A stretch of 64,000 nucleotides of DNA from Rudaeicoccus suwonensis (GTDB lineage Bacteria > Actinomycetota > Actinomycetes > Actinomycetales > Dermatophilaceae): assembly GCF_007829035.1 (NCBI RefSeq), contig NZ_VIVQ01000003.1:186001-250000 (forward strand). Reading direction: 5' to 3'. The notes beneath the pieces were generated by a model that was given only the letters and a program-made list of their open reading frames with translations, was not told the DNA's origin and made no database searches. How positions within the stretch are numbered: the stretch's first letter is position 1; each line of letters starts with the position of its first letter. Of this stretch, positions 42,801 through 50,045 are shown piece after piece. Both the position numbers and the translations under genes were made by a program.

Positions 42801-44139
42801 ACGTCAGGTGAGGTATGTCGCTGCACCACCGCCATCGTCCACGGTCGCGGCTCGACGCGCAGATGACGACGATCCGCAGATGCAGCGGCGACTGCCAGGC
42901 GGCGAGTTGCGTCACGAGGCCGGCCAGGACGGCGGGTCGCACGGCAGGGGCGGCGTTGATGCCGACGACGCGTGATTCGTCGAGATTCACCGTGATCGGC
43001 GCTTGTGGCAACGTCTCAGGACAACAGTCGCCGCCGATGGTGTTGTCGCGCACGGTAACTCGGCTGGTGATGGTTCCGGTGCCGACGCGCCAGGTCAGGT
43101 AGTCGACATCCTTCGGCGATCGCGACCAGAGCCGTTCGTCTCGCGTGCGCACCGCACGCAGAGCCTCCGTCAACGGCGGTGCGATGCGGCGCCGTATCGC
43201 CAGTTCGGCGCAACAGGCGGCGCGACGACGCTCCTGTACCTCAGCGACCGCCTGCTCGTATCTCGTGCGGTCGGTGCGAGCACGTGCTGCCCCGCCGCTC
43301 CTGTCGTTGATGAACTGCCCGAGCACCATGACCGGGCTGAGCAGTGCGAACATCAGGAACATCGGGTTGCGCAGCACCGCCACCATCACGCCGGCCAGCA
43401 CGAGCGGCGCGAGAACCATCAGCCACGGCAACGGCCGTCGCTCCGGCGCACGTGGCTCTTCGGGGTGATACAACTGAATATCTTTCAGCGTCAATGCTTT
43501 CCGGGGCGCACGCTGGAACGGGATGCGGCCGGTGTCATCGGCCCGCACTTCCATCACCGCGGCCCTGGTGCGGTGCTCGAGCATGAAGGTCGTCGAGCCC
43601 GCACACAGCCGTTGCCCGGCGCGCAGCTCCACCGGTTGAGCATTGACAGGACCACGATCGACATACGTGCCGTTCGTCGACCCGCCGTCGGACACCATCG
43701 CCCGGCCCTGGTCGACGGTGATCAGCAGATGGCAGCGCGACAGATCCGGATCGTCGACGCGCAGGGCATTTCCGGATGCTCGCCCGACCCTGGCGACGCG
43801 CCCGGTCAGCCCGATACGGCTGCCGACGGCGGGCCCCTCGACTGCGACGAGTTCCAGCAGATGCTCGTCGTCTATGGCGGTCGGCGCCGCGCTGATCGTC
43901 GCACCGGCCAGCAACGGTGCGCACCCGAGAGCGTCATCGTCACCGACGCGCACGTCCATCACGTATGCCGCAGCGCCTGTCTCAATGCCGGCCTCGGCAA
44001 GTGCTGCGCGCGCCTGCGACCACGTGCAGTCCGTCGGCGTGCGCAGGACGACCACCCGCCGTCGTCCGGTTGCCGGGTCGAGCACGCCGAGTCGCAGGAG
44101 ACGGCGGGAGGGCGGCATACCTGTCGATGGATGGGCCAT
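39865..44139 (-). CDS. FHA-FtsK/SpoIIIE multidomain ATPase (EccC/EssC-like)
   Basis: A 1,424-residue protein. An N-terminal ubiquitin-like or EssC-N region is followed by an FHA domain (RVGRASGNALRV, SRCHLL and GGSTNGTYV, near residues 114-165), two membrane helices near 240-285, then three FtsK/SpoIIIE ATPase domains. The first has intact Walker A GTTGAGKSEL (near residue 655) and Walker B LALVIDEFRVL. The second (GSRSGRTAA, near 983) and third (GPSRSGRTTT, near 1246) have arginine instead of the Walker A lysine. This is the type VII secretion ATPase architecture, but no WXG100 protein, EccB, EccD or EsxA-like gene is in the window. Substrates unknown; the FHA domain suggests control by threonine phosphorylation. 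Confidence 0.9.
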   Translation of the reverse strand: MAHPSTGMPPSRRLLRLGVLDPATGRRRVVVLRTPTDCTWSQARAALAEAGIETGAAAYVMDVRVGDDDALGCAPLLAGATISAAPTAIDDEHLLELVAVEGPAVGSRIGLTGRVARVGRASGNALRVDDPDLSRCHLLITVDQGRAMVSDGGSTNGTYVDRGPVNAQPVELRAGQRLCAGSTTFMLEHRTRAAVMEVRADDTGRIPFQRAPRKALTLKDIQLYHPEEPRAPERRPLPWLMVLAPLVLAGVMVAVLRNPMFLMFALLSPVMVLGQFINDRSGGAARARTDRTRYEQAVAEVQERRRAACCAELAIRRRIAPPLTEALRAVRTRDERLWSRSPKDVDYLTWRVGTGTITSRVTVRDNTIGGDCCPETLPQAPITVNLDESRVVGINAAPAVRPAVLAGLVTQLAAWQSPLHLRIVVICASSRDRGRWRWCSDIPHLTSSPAAATTVCDAETQDERCAEQINGLLEDVADAPSIGRDGEPPVHTVVMLDGTEQLSSRHDVGRLLREGRRVGVAVVAIAHEMGQLPAECVATVEFPNSTTVMARGGDDVVGLPDLATTALTTTVARGLACLVDATSDVAAGAVPASATLRAVCRKASWLDPTDGAAITAAWQRRSRSTRALLGVSAQGPLWIDLATDGPHALVAGTTGAGKSELLQTLITSLAVANRPDELVFVLVDYKGGAAFRDCARLPHTVGLVTDLDAHLTARALASLEAEVRRRERLMADVGAKDIDDYQQQNPQGPLPRLALVIDEFRVLAEELPDFISGLVRIAAVGRSLGIHLVLATQRPAGVVSADIRANVNLRIALRVREEADSHDVIGSPRAARIDAAAPGRAILRTGGSAEVEFQTARIGGCSDANDRSIEVGVVDERTGAVAWPDAGPETDSGTTDLHRAVAAIRQAADATSAHAPPSPWLDPLSDTVSVGELAGATMSVTGVIGPATAIAFAIADLPAEQTTRVLAWAPDVDGHLAVVGGSRSGRTAAVRTLAAQAAARWPDGGMAMYVFDGGGSLTSLQQLPQCGAAIGRDEITRLTRLITWLTEEIRSRQQQFDATTATSARILLLIDDWETFTDLSEEVTAGRLTDEVMQILRDGPAVGIHTVATGARAFFTGRIAGHFPAKVLLRLSDSGDASLLGIRATQLPQHMPPGRGITIPDAIEIQVAALTGEDPGITDTEVIRRCAATMSASGVRTFEGIPSTCALDAIAPEPNSIIIGIGGDGPAPLGLPLGSAGELTALIAGPSRSGRTTTLLAIAHRLPAGRRACWIAGAGQLPDSLPPGVEPMAYDDPAAVATWLSRHPDGALLVDDLDDMLGTPAEDIVTEHINRSRINGGITCATGQSANVANVFRGAVAELRRRQIGILLQAGRRDGDLLGVQTGPSDRPRPGRGVLAHRGRATEIQIGTPPDPRARVSRHTALIV

Positions 44140-44209
44140 GGGCGGCAGTATCCGTCGACGAACCGTCTTCCTGCTCCGGCCCTGTGGACAACGCGGGCGG
44201 GCCCGCGCG

Positions 44210-45199
44210 TCAGCCGGTGAACGACGTGTTGACGTACTTCGAGGACTCGATGGGAGAGCTGTAGCTCAGCGCGCCGGCGGCGATCCAGATGTTCTGCATG
44301 TTCTCCAGCTGTTGCGGCAGCGGTGCCAGTGTGGGTTCCCAGACGTTGTACGGCGCAGACTTGATCGAGGACACCGGCTGACCCGTGTACGCGCTGATGT
44401 CAGCAACGAGAGCGGAATTCGTGCGGTAGTCGCCCTGCAGGTCGCGCGAGGCCTCCTGCAACGCGTGCATGAAAGCGGTCGCGACCTTGGTGTTCTTGGC
44501 GAACGATCCGCCGTAGACGACACCGCCGGATGCCAGTCCCGAGGGCGGCACGGCGATGGCGGTGCCACCGGCACTGGTGATCTGCGTCGTGTAGGGCCAT
44601 GAGGCGACGGCGGCATCGACAGATCCGGATGCCACGGCGGCCGGCATGTCGGAGGAGGTCAGGTTGACCATCGTGACGTCCTTGATGGTGAGGTTCGCCG
44701 ACTTGAGGATCTCACCGAGAATGAACGCTCCCGCCCCGCCTGGCCCGGCGAGCACCGCAATCTTCTTGCCCTTCAGTTGGGCGACGGACGTGATGCCGGA
44801 GTTCTTGCCAACGACGATCTGCGAGGGTGCGTTGGTGGTGGAACCGTCGGCGACGTTCATCGAGCCGACGACCTTGATGTCGAGGCCGGCGTTGATCGAA
44901 CTGAACAAACCGGCGCTGAATCCGCCGATGACGACATCCTCCTTGCCGGATGCCGCCAGCGGGATTGCGTCCTGACCTGACGTGACCTTGTTCAGGTCGA
45001 CCTTGATGCCGTTGGCAGCGAAATATCCCTTCTTCTGTGCCACGTACAGCGGAGCAAACAGACCGAGCGGAACGTAGGCGACGTTGACGGTGGTCATTCC
45101 TCCCGACGACGAAGCACCCTTGCTTGACGAACTTCCGCATCCGGCAACGAGACTCGCGCTGACGGCGATGACCCCGACGGCTGCAACTGCTGATTTCAT
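44210..45199 (-). CDS. ABC transporter substrate-binding lipoprotein (NMT1/THI5-like, SsuA/TauA family)
   Basis: A 329-residue exported lipoprotein. A signal peptide with lipobox LVAG|C (cysteine 21) is followed by a serine/glycine-rich linker and a two-lobed periplasmic-type binding fold of the NMT1/taurine/sulfonate group. Diagnostic segments are VNVAYVPLGLFAPLYVAQKKGYFAANGIKV and SGVSAQLKGKKIAVL-like (ITSVAQLKGKKIAVLAGPG). It captures the substrate for the permease 65 bases upstream. The five-gene operon with an FAD oxidoreductase and an SDR suggests an organic compound, not an inorganic ion. Specificity cannot be predicted. Confidence 0.88.
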   Translation of the reverse strand: MKSAVAAVGVIAVSASLVAGCGSSSSKGASSSGGMTTVNVAYVPLGLFAPLYVAQKKGYFAANGIKVDLNKVTSGQDAIPLAASGKEDVVIGGFSAGLFSSINAGLDIKVVGSMNVADGSTTNAPSQIVVGKNSGITSVAQLKGKKIAVLAGPGGAGAFILGEILKSANLTIKDVTMVNLTSSDMPAAVASGSVDAAVASWPYTTQITSAGGTAIAVPPSGLASGGVVYGGSFAKNTKVATAFMHALQEASRDLQGDYRTNSALVADISAYTGQPVSSIKSAPYNVWEPTLAPLPQQLENMQNIWIAAGALSYSSPIESSKYVNTSFTG

Positions 45200-45264
45200 C
45201 CGAACTCCTCGTGAGGTGACTTACTGATGTGTCATGCGGCGGATGCCGCGAATTGCTCGATGGC

Positions 45265-46113
45265 TCAGGAACGGTCGCGGCGCCATGGCATCGCGAAACG
45301 CTCGACCAGCGCGACGACGCCGGTGAGAACGGCGCCGAGGATGGAGACGGTCGCCATACCGACGAACATCGTTGCCGGCTGGAAGATCTGCCACGAGTTC
45401 CAGATGAGGTATCCGAGTCCGTTGTTCGCTGCGACGAACTCGATGGCGGTGACGATGATGACCGCCATGCCGGCTGCCACTCGAAGGCCCGTGAAGATCT
45501 GCGGCAGTGCGGCCGGTATGACGATCCGCACCAGACGCCGCCACCCTCGCGCCCCGAACGCGTCGGCGGCCTCCAGATACCTGGCGTCGGTGTAGATGAT
45601 CCCCTGCAAGGTGTTGATCTGCAGTACGAAGAAGACGCCGATTGCGGTCAGCAGGATCCGAGGCAGGTCGGAGATTCCGAAGATCAGCAACAACAGCGGC
45701 AGGATGGCGATCTTCGGCAGTGCGTACAACGCTGACAACGTCGGTTCGAGCGCGGCGCGCACGGCCCGGACGGATCCCATGAGTACGCCGACGATCACAC
45801 CGGCGATCGATCCGAAGACATAACCGAGGATCAACCGGTAGGTCGTCGCCCACAGGTCGGTCAGCAGCGTGTGATTGCGGATCTGGTCCACAGCGTCGGA
45901 CACGATCTTGGTCGGCGCGGTGTAGATCTTCTGGTCGATCAGGTGCGTGTCGGCGGCCACCTGCCACACGAGCAGCAGCACGATCGGGAAGCCGATGCCC
46001 AGACACACATCGCGTCGCCGTGCACGTCGTCGCCGCTGTTCTGTCTGACGCACGGCCTCCTCGAACTCGGTGTCCGCTGCGCCGGCTGTGGGGCTCTGGG
46101 TGCCGGTGGTCAT
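45265..46113 (-). CDS. ABC transporter permease (SsuC/TauC family)
   Basis: A 282-residue inner-membrane permease with about six helices. The EAA loop that docks on the ATPase is EAADAFGARGWRRLVRIVIPAALPQIFTGLRVA (near residues 175-207). The first 35 residues are highly charged and cytoplasmic (arginine-rich RRRRARRRD). It overlaps the ATPase gene by four bases (ATGA). The start ATG at 46113 is thus set by coupling. Family assignment as taurine/sulfonate/nitrate type is firm; the substrate is unknown. Confidence 0.92.
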   Translation of the reverse strand: MTTGTQSPTAGAADTEFEEAVRQTEQRRRRARRRDVCLGIGFPIVLLLVWQVAADTHLIDQKIYTAPTKIVSDAVDQIRNHTLLTDLWATTYRLILGYVFGSIAGVIVGVLMGSVRAVRAALEPTLSALYALPKIAILPLLLLIFGISDLPRILLTAIGVFFVLQINTLQGIIYTDARYLEAADAFGARGWRRLVRIVIPAALPQIFTGLRVAAGMAVIIVTAIEFVAANNGLGYLIWNSWQIFQPATMFVGMATVSILGAVLTGVVALVERFAMPWRRDRS

Positions 46114-46904
46114 GCGCTCTGCCCCATCGCTTCGTTGACCTCGTCGCGAAGTGTCTGCCAGATCGCCGACTTCATCGCAATGAACTGCGGGTCGGCTTCG
46201 AGTGCCAGGGTGCGAGGCCGCTCCAACGGAACGACGTCGTCCTCCTTGATACGGCCGGGCCGGGCGGTCATCGTCACCACACGGTCACCGAGCAGGAGTG
46301 CCTCCTCGATCGCGTGGGTGACCAGGACGACGGTCTTACGCTCGTCCTGCCACAGTTGCAGCAGTTGTTCCTGCATGAGCCGGCGTGTCTGCGCGTCGAG
46401 GGCACCCAAGGGTTCGTCCATCAACAGGTATGGCGCATCCATGGCGAATGCCCTTGCTATTGCAACGCGTTGACGCATCCCACCGGAGAGTTGCTCCGGG
46501 TAGGCGCCTGCGAACTGTTCCATGCCGACGCGCTGCAGCCAGTGCGCAGCGATGTCACGTCGCTCGCTCTTGCGGCGGCCCGCCATCTCCAAGCCGAAGG
46601 CGACATTGTCGAGCACGGTGAGCCACGGAAAGACCCCGTGATCCTGAAAGACGAAGGCGGTCTGATCCTTGGCCTCGATTGCCGGGCGACCCGACACCAG
46701 GACGCTGCCGCTGGTCGGCTCCTCCAACCCGCCGAGGATCCGCAGCAGCGTCGACTTTCCGCAACCGGACGGCCCGAGGATGCACGTGAACGAGCCCTGC
46801 TCCACCACGAGGTCGATCGAGTTGAGCGCGTGAACCGGCCGGCCCTTGCTGAAGAACACCTTGTGCAGATCCTGCACGGCGAAGGCGATTTCCGCCGTCA
46901 TCAT
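46110..46904 (-). CDS. ABC transporter ATP-binding protein (SsuB/TauB family)
   Basis: A 264-residue ATPase. Walker A GPSGCGKST (near residue 44), Q-loop FVFQDHGVFPWLT, signature LSGGMRQR, Walker B YLLMDEPLGALDA and H-loop VTHAIEEA are all intact. VFQDHGVFPW and DEPLGALDAQTR are typical of the nitrate/sulfonate/taurine importer subfamily. It overlaps the permease by four bases on one side and the SDR gene by four bases (ATGA at 46901-46904) on the other, so the operon is tightly coupled. Confidence 0.93.
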   Translation of the reverse strand: MMTAEIAFAVQDLHKVFFSKGRPVHALNSIDLVVEQGSFTCILGPSGCGKSTLLRILGGLEEPTSGSVLVSGRPAIEAKDQTAFVFQDHGVFPWLTVLDNVAFGLEMAGRRKSERRDIAAHWLQRVGMEQFAGAYPEQLSGGMRQRVAIARAFAMDAPYLLMDEPLGALDAQTRRLMQEQLLQLWQDERKTVVLVTHAIEEALLLGDRVVTMTARPGRIKEDDVVPLERPRTLALEADPQFIAMKSAIWQTLRDEVNEAMGQSA

Positions 46905-47722
46905 GGTTCCCTTCCTTCACTCTCGTGGCCGAATCCGGCCGGATCGTTCATGCTTGGCGGGTGCGGTGAGCTGAACAGTCCCCCGATCGTGGAGTCCCAC
47001 GGCTGTGGGTCCGCCTGGTCGGGTATGTCGTAGGTCACGGCATCGTCGTGAGGAAGATAGGCGATCGATCGACCTTCCGCGCCGGACAGCCACGCCTCGG
47101 AATTCGCGGACACGCCCCACACCATCCGGAATCCGGGCTCGGGTGTCGACAAAGCCGCGATGACCAGCCGGCCCGCATCGGCCGGGGAGAGCCAGGTGTG
47201 CTTCATCCGTGCGTCGCGAGGGTGGTCGAAGCGGGAGGCGATCCGCAGGCACACGACGTCGATGCCCCATCGGTCGTGGTACATCCTGGCCAGGGCCTCC
47301 ATCGCGACCTTGCTCACGCCGTACAGCGTGTTCGGCCGTGCTGGCACGTCGGCAGGGACCAGGTGGCCAGGTGCCGGCACCGGCGTGAATCCGGTCGCAT
47401 GGATGGAGCTGGCGAGCACGATCCGGTTGACGCCGTGGATCCGCATTGCGCGCAGGACCGACTCGGTGGCATCGACATTCGCGGCGCGCAGCGTGGCCCA
47501 GTCGGCTTCCAGGGGCACGCCGGCGAGGTGGACGACCGCGTCACAACCGGCAAGATCCGGTAGGGCTCTGGCCAGATCGCACTGCTGCCATCGGAGGGTG
47601 CCGGTGTCCGCGGGGCACTCGGTGCGGTCGATGCCGAGCACGTCGTAACCAGCGGTGATCAGCCGGGGGACGATGTCGCTTCCCAGGCTGCCCCTCGCTC
47701 CGGTCACGGCCACAGTGCTCAC
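46901..47722 (-). CDS. NAD-dependent epimerase/short-chain dehydrogenase
   Basis: A 273-residue extended SDR. The NAD(P) motif VTGARGSLGSDIV (near residue 6) is the TGxxGxxG fingerprint. The catalytic residues follow in VLASSIHATG and YGVSKVAMEAL (YxxxK, near 143). The substrate-binding segment VVCLRIASRFDHPRD is similar to uronate dehydrogenases and related sugar-acid dehydrogenases; that resemblance is a hint, not proof. The GTG at 47722 overlaps the FAD-oxidoreductase stop by four bases. The long open frame upstream of this GTG is inside that gene. It should act on the product or substrate of the same pathway. Confidence 0.88.
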   Translation of the reverse strand: MSTVAVTGARGSLGSDIVPRLITAGYDVLGIDRTECPADTGTLRWQQCDLARALPDLAGCDAVVHLAGVPLEADWATLRAANVDATESVLRAMRIHGVNRIVLASSIHATGFTPVPAPGHLVPADVPARPNTLYGVSKVAMEALARMYHDRWGIDVVCLRIASRFDHPRDARMKHTWLSPADAGRLVIAALSTPEPGFRMVWGVSANSEAWLSGAEGRSIAYLPHDDAVTYDIPDQADPQPWDSTIGGLFSSPHPPSMNDPAGFGHESEGREP

Positions 47723-49008
47723 AACAACGCTCCCTGTCGCTTGAGTTCGCTTTGCACAGAGCTCGTTTCGACTGATCGCCCATTGCTGCCGATTGCGGCA
47801 GCAACACCGGCGGCGTGACCGGTGGCGAATGAGGTCCCCATGACGCGCAGGGAGGCATACGCCTGACTGTCCGAGGATGTGAGGCGGCCCGCGGCATACA
47901 GGTTGGAGACGTGTGGTGACCGCAAAGCGTCGAATCCGATGTGATACCAGCCGTCGTCCTTGATCGAGACGTACCGGGTGCGGCCCGGCTCGACGTGCGA
48001 CTCGATCGGCCAGCCACATCTCGCAATGGCATCAGTGCGGCGGCGCCCGTTGAGCGCGTCAGCCGCAGTGACGGTGCCGACGCCGGCGAGACGGCGGCTC
48101 TCACGGATCCCGAGTTGTGGTCCTGTCTGGCTCAGGAAAGAGTGTTCCCAGCCGGGTATCTCACGTAGCGCTGCGGCGTAATGCCTTGCCAAACGGCGGG
48201 TTTCGACCTCTGCCTGGGTCAGCTGCCGCGGGTCCAGGACGTCCCGGCGGGTGTCTGCCAGGAGCAGCATCACGTTCTGGGTTCCCGGCTCGCGCACTGC
48301 AAGTCCGGACTGCCGTTCGAAGGCCACGCCGTGCCGCGCGGAGTAGTCCGCGACGGCTGCCCCTAGCGCAGCAGAGGTCAATGAAGCGCCGGATGTCACC
48401 CCGCCCACGTGCATGACCAGAGTGCTGGCCTGCCGTGCAGCCAGATCCGCAACAGGGGAGTCCGCGCCGCACTGAGAGAGGACGACACCGTCCCCGCTGG
48501 CGTCGACGACCACGGACGGGTGCATTCTGGTGAGACCACCGCGATGGTGCACCACGACCGAAGTGATGACGGCTGCGTCGTCCGCCGTCGGGCCCGAGCG
48601 TTCGACACCGACGACGGTGGAGTGCAGCCACAGGTCGATTCCCGCTCCCAGGACGAGATCGTCATACGTTCGCTTGGTGACCTCCGGATCGAGCAGCACG
48701 ACGGTGTTGCCCGACTCCGGCATCCGCCGGACCTGCATTCCGCCGTTCTCCTGCAAGGCATCCACCACGAGCTGCCCGGCACCTGCGACCACCCGCTCCC
48801 CAGTTCGGTCGTAGAAACCGCAGAAGGTGTGGACGCCTGATTGAGTGGCAGAACCGCCCAGGAAGCCGTATTGCTCGATGAGGGTTACCCGTGCGCCTGC
48901 CTGCGCGGCCCCGATGGCGGCGGCGATACCCGCAGAGCCGCCACCGACCACAAGGACGTCCGTCGTTTCGTCGATGGAGGCGATCTTCAGAGGTGAAGTT
49001 GAAGTCAC
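47719..49008 (-). CDS. FAD-dependent oxidoreductase (FAD_oxidored family)
   Basis: A 429-residue flavoprotein. VLVVGGGSAGIAAAIGAAQAG (near residues 19-39) is the FAD-binding GxGxxG motif. It is followed by IEQYGFLGGSATQSGVHTFCGFYD, which is characteristic of the FAD_oxidored (PF12831) family. The late motifs VVVDASGDGVVLSQCG and LYAAGRLTSSDSQAYASLRVMGTSFATGHAAGVAAA are also of that family. The GTG at 49008 follows a -10 element by six bases, so the mRNA is probably leaderless. It is the first gene of the five-gene operon; a LysR gene is divergent. The oxidised substrate is unknown. Confidence 0.88.
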   Translation of the reverse strand: MTSTSPLKIASIDETTDVLVVGGGSAGIAAAIGAAQAGARVTLIEQYGFLGGSATQSGVHTFCGFYDRTGERVVAGAGQLVVDALQENGGMQVRRMPESGNTVVLLDPEVTKRTYDDLVLGAGIDLWLHSTVVGVERSGPTADDAAVITSVVVHHRGGLTRMHPSVVVDASGDGVVLSQCGADSPVADLAARQASTLVMHVGGVTSGASLTSAALGAAVADYSARHGVAFERQSGLAVREPGTQNVMLLLADTRRDVLDPRQLTQAEVETRRLARHYAAALREIPGWEHSFLSQTGPQLGIRESRRLAGVGTVTAADALNGRRRTDAIARCGWPIESHVEPGRTRYVSIKDDGWYHIGFDALRSPHVSNLYAAGRLTSSDSQAYASLRVMGTSFATGHAAGVAAAIGSNGRSVETSSVQSELKRQGALL

Positions 49009-49101
49009 GTCCAAAATATGATCCACGTCACAACATGTCGTCCATGGCTGATGTGGCATTGCCCCATGCGTAGCGGGCATAACTCATGGTCAGATGGCCA
49101 G
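49009..49101. promoter_or_regulatory. Divergent promoter region of the LysR gene and the uptake operon
   Basis: On the minus strand CATATT (49020-49015) is a -10 element six bases before the GTG at 49008. On the plus strand CATAAC (49078-49083) is the -10 for the regulator. Between them CCACGTCA (49023-49030) and TGATGTGG (49049-49056) form an inverted repeat with one mismatch, and ACGTCACAACATGTCGT (49025-49041) is a weak internal dyad. These are candidate binding sites for the LysR protein. Confidence 0.55.
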
Positions 49102-50037
49102 ATGGAGTTGAAAAGTCTCATCGCATTCGTGCGAACTGTCGAGCTGGGGTCGATGAGTCGAGCAGCCAGTGCGCTCTACATCGGCCAGCCGGCGATGAGC
49201 AGGCAACTCGCGCAACTCTCGCGCGAGTTGGGTGTGCCGTTGCTGGAGCGCACGCCCAGCGGTGTCACTCCGACGGCAGCTGGACGCGAGTTGTATCTGC
49301 GCGCCGGCGAAATCCTCACGTTGGCCGACGCGCTGGAGGATCGTGTGCGTCACGCGGCAACGCGGCCGACCGTGGTGCGCATAGGTGTGCCGAGCGGCTT
49401 GCCACGGCACTGGTTCTCCCGGGCGATCGCGAGGTGTCGAGATCGGCACCCGCACATCCGTCTTGATCTTGTCGAGGCCACGACGGACGAGCAACGATCG
49501 CGTCTGCAACGTGGAGAGCTGGATGTTGCGCTGCTGCACACGATTCCTCCCGAGGCTCCCCACAAGCACGTGCTCACTCAGTCGTATGGCGTTGCCGTGC
49601 ATGACGACTCGCCGCTGTGCCAGATCAGCCCGCTGCGGCTCGACGACCTTGCCGGTGGTCGCTGGCTGACCCATGCGGCAGCCGGGCACGCTGATGACAC
49701 TCACCTGCGCGAGACCGCCGCGCGACGCGAGATCCCGATCGACTGGGTGCTGCACCGGTATTCGGAGTCATTGGCGCTGGTCGCTCTGGCCAGTGGCGCA
49801 AACGGAGCGGTACTCACCCGAGAGTCGGCTGTCCGCAGGATGCCTGAGTGGGTATGGCTGCCGTTGGATGACATCGATTCGTCCGGTCACCGACTTGCGG
49901 TGCGCACCTGGCTCGCGTGGCGCGATCCCTGCCCGACGGAGGTGCGAGATGTGCTTCGCGTGCTGGGAGAGATCGGTGGCGACCACGACGATGTGGCGAC
50001 CGGTGACGATCCACCCGACACAGTGTTCGAAGGCTGA
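49102..50037 (+). CDS. LysR-family transcriptional regulator
   Basis: A 311-residue regulator. MELKSLIAFVRTVELGSMSRAASALYIGQPAMSRQLAQLSRELG is the canonical LysR winged helix-turn-helix. The remaining part is the two-lobed inducer-binding domain (VVRIGVPSGLPRHWFSRAIARCRDRHPHIRL onward). The ATG at 49102 starts the conserved N-terminus; the frame extends upstream without family similarity. It is divergent from the FAD-SDR-ABC operon, the standard LysR arrangement. The likely inducer is the transported compound or an early metabolite. The C-terminus (DDVATGDDPPDTVFEG) is acidic and extra. Confidence 0.93.
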   Translation: MELKSLIAFVRTVELGSMSRAASALYIGQPAMSRQLAQLSRELGVPLLERTPSGVTPTAAGRELYLRAGEILTLADALEDRVRHAATRPTVVRIGVPSGLPRHWFSRAIARCRDRHPHIRLDLVEATTDEQRSRLQRGELDVALLHTIPPEAPHKHVLTQSYGVAVHDDSPLCQISPLRLDDLAGGRWLTHAAAGHADDTHLRETAARREIPIDWVLHRYSESLALVALASGANGAVLTRESAVRRMPEWVWLPLDDIDSSGHRLAVRTWLAWRDPCPTEVRDVLRVLGEIGGDHDDVATGDDPPDTVFEG

Positions 50038-50045
50038 CGGTGCGC

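Noticed and set aside
44183-44191. DnaA-box-like TGTGGACAA, together with TGTGGATAA at 53.4 kb
   Set aside because: Isolated single boxes; no cluster, AT-rich unwinding element, dnaA or dnaN genes, so no origin.
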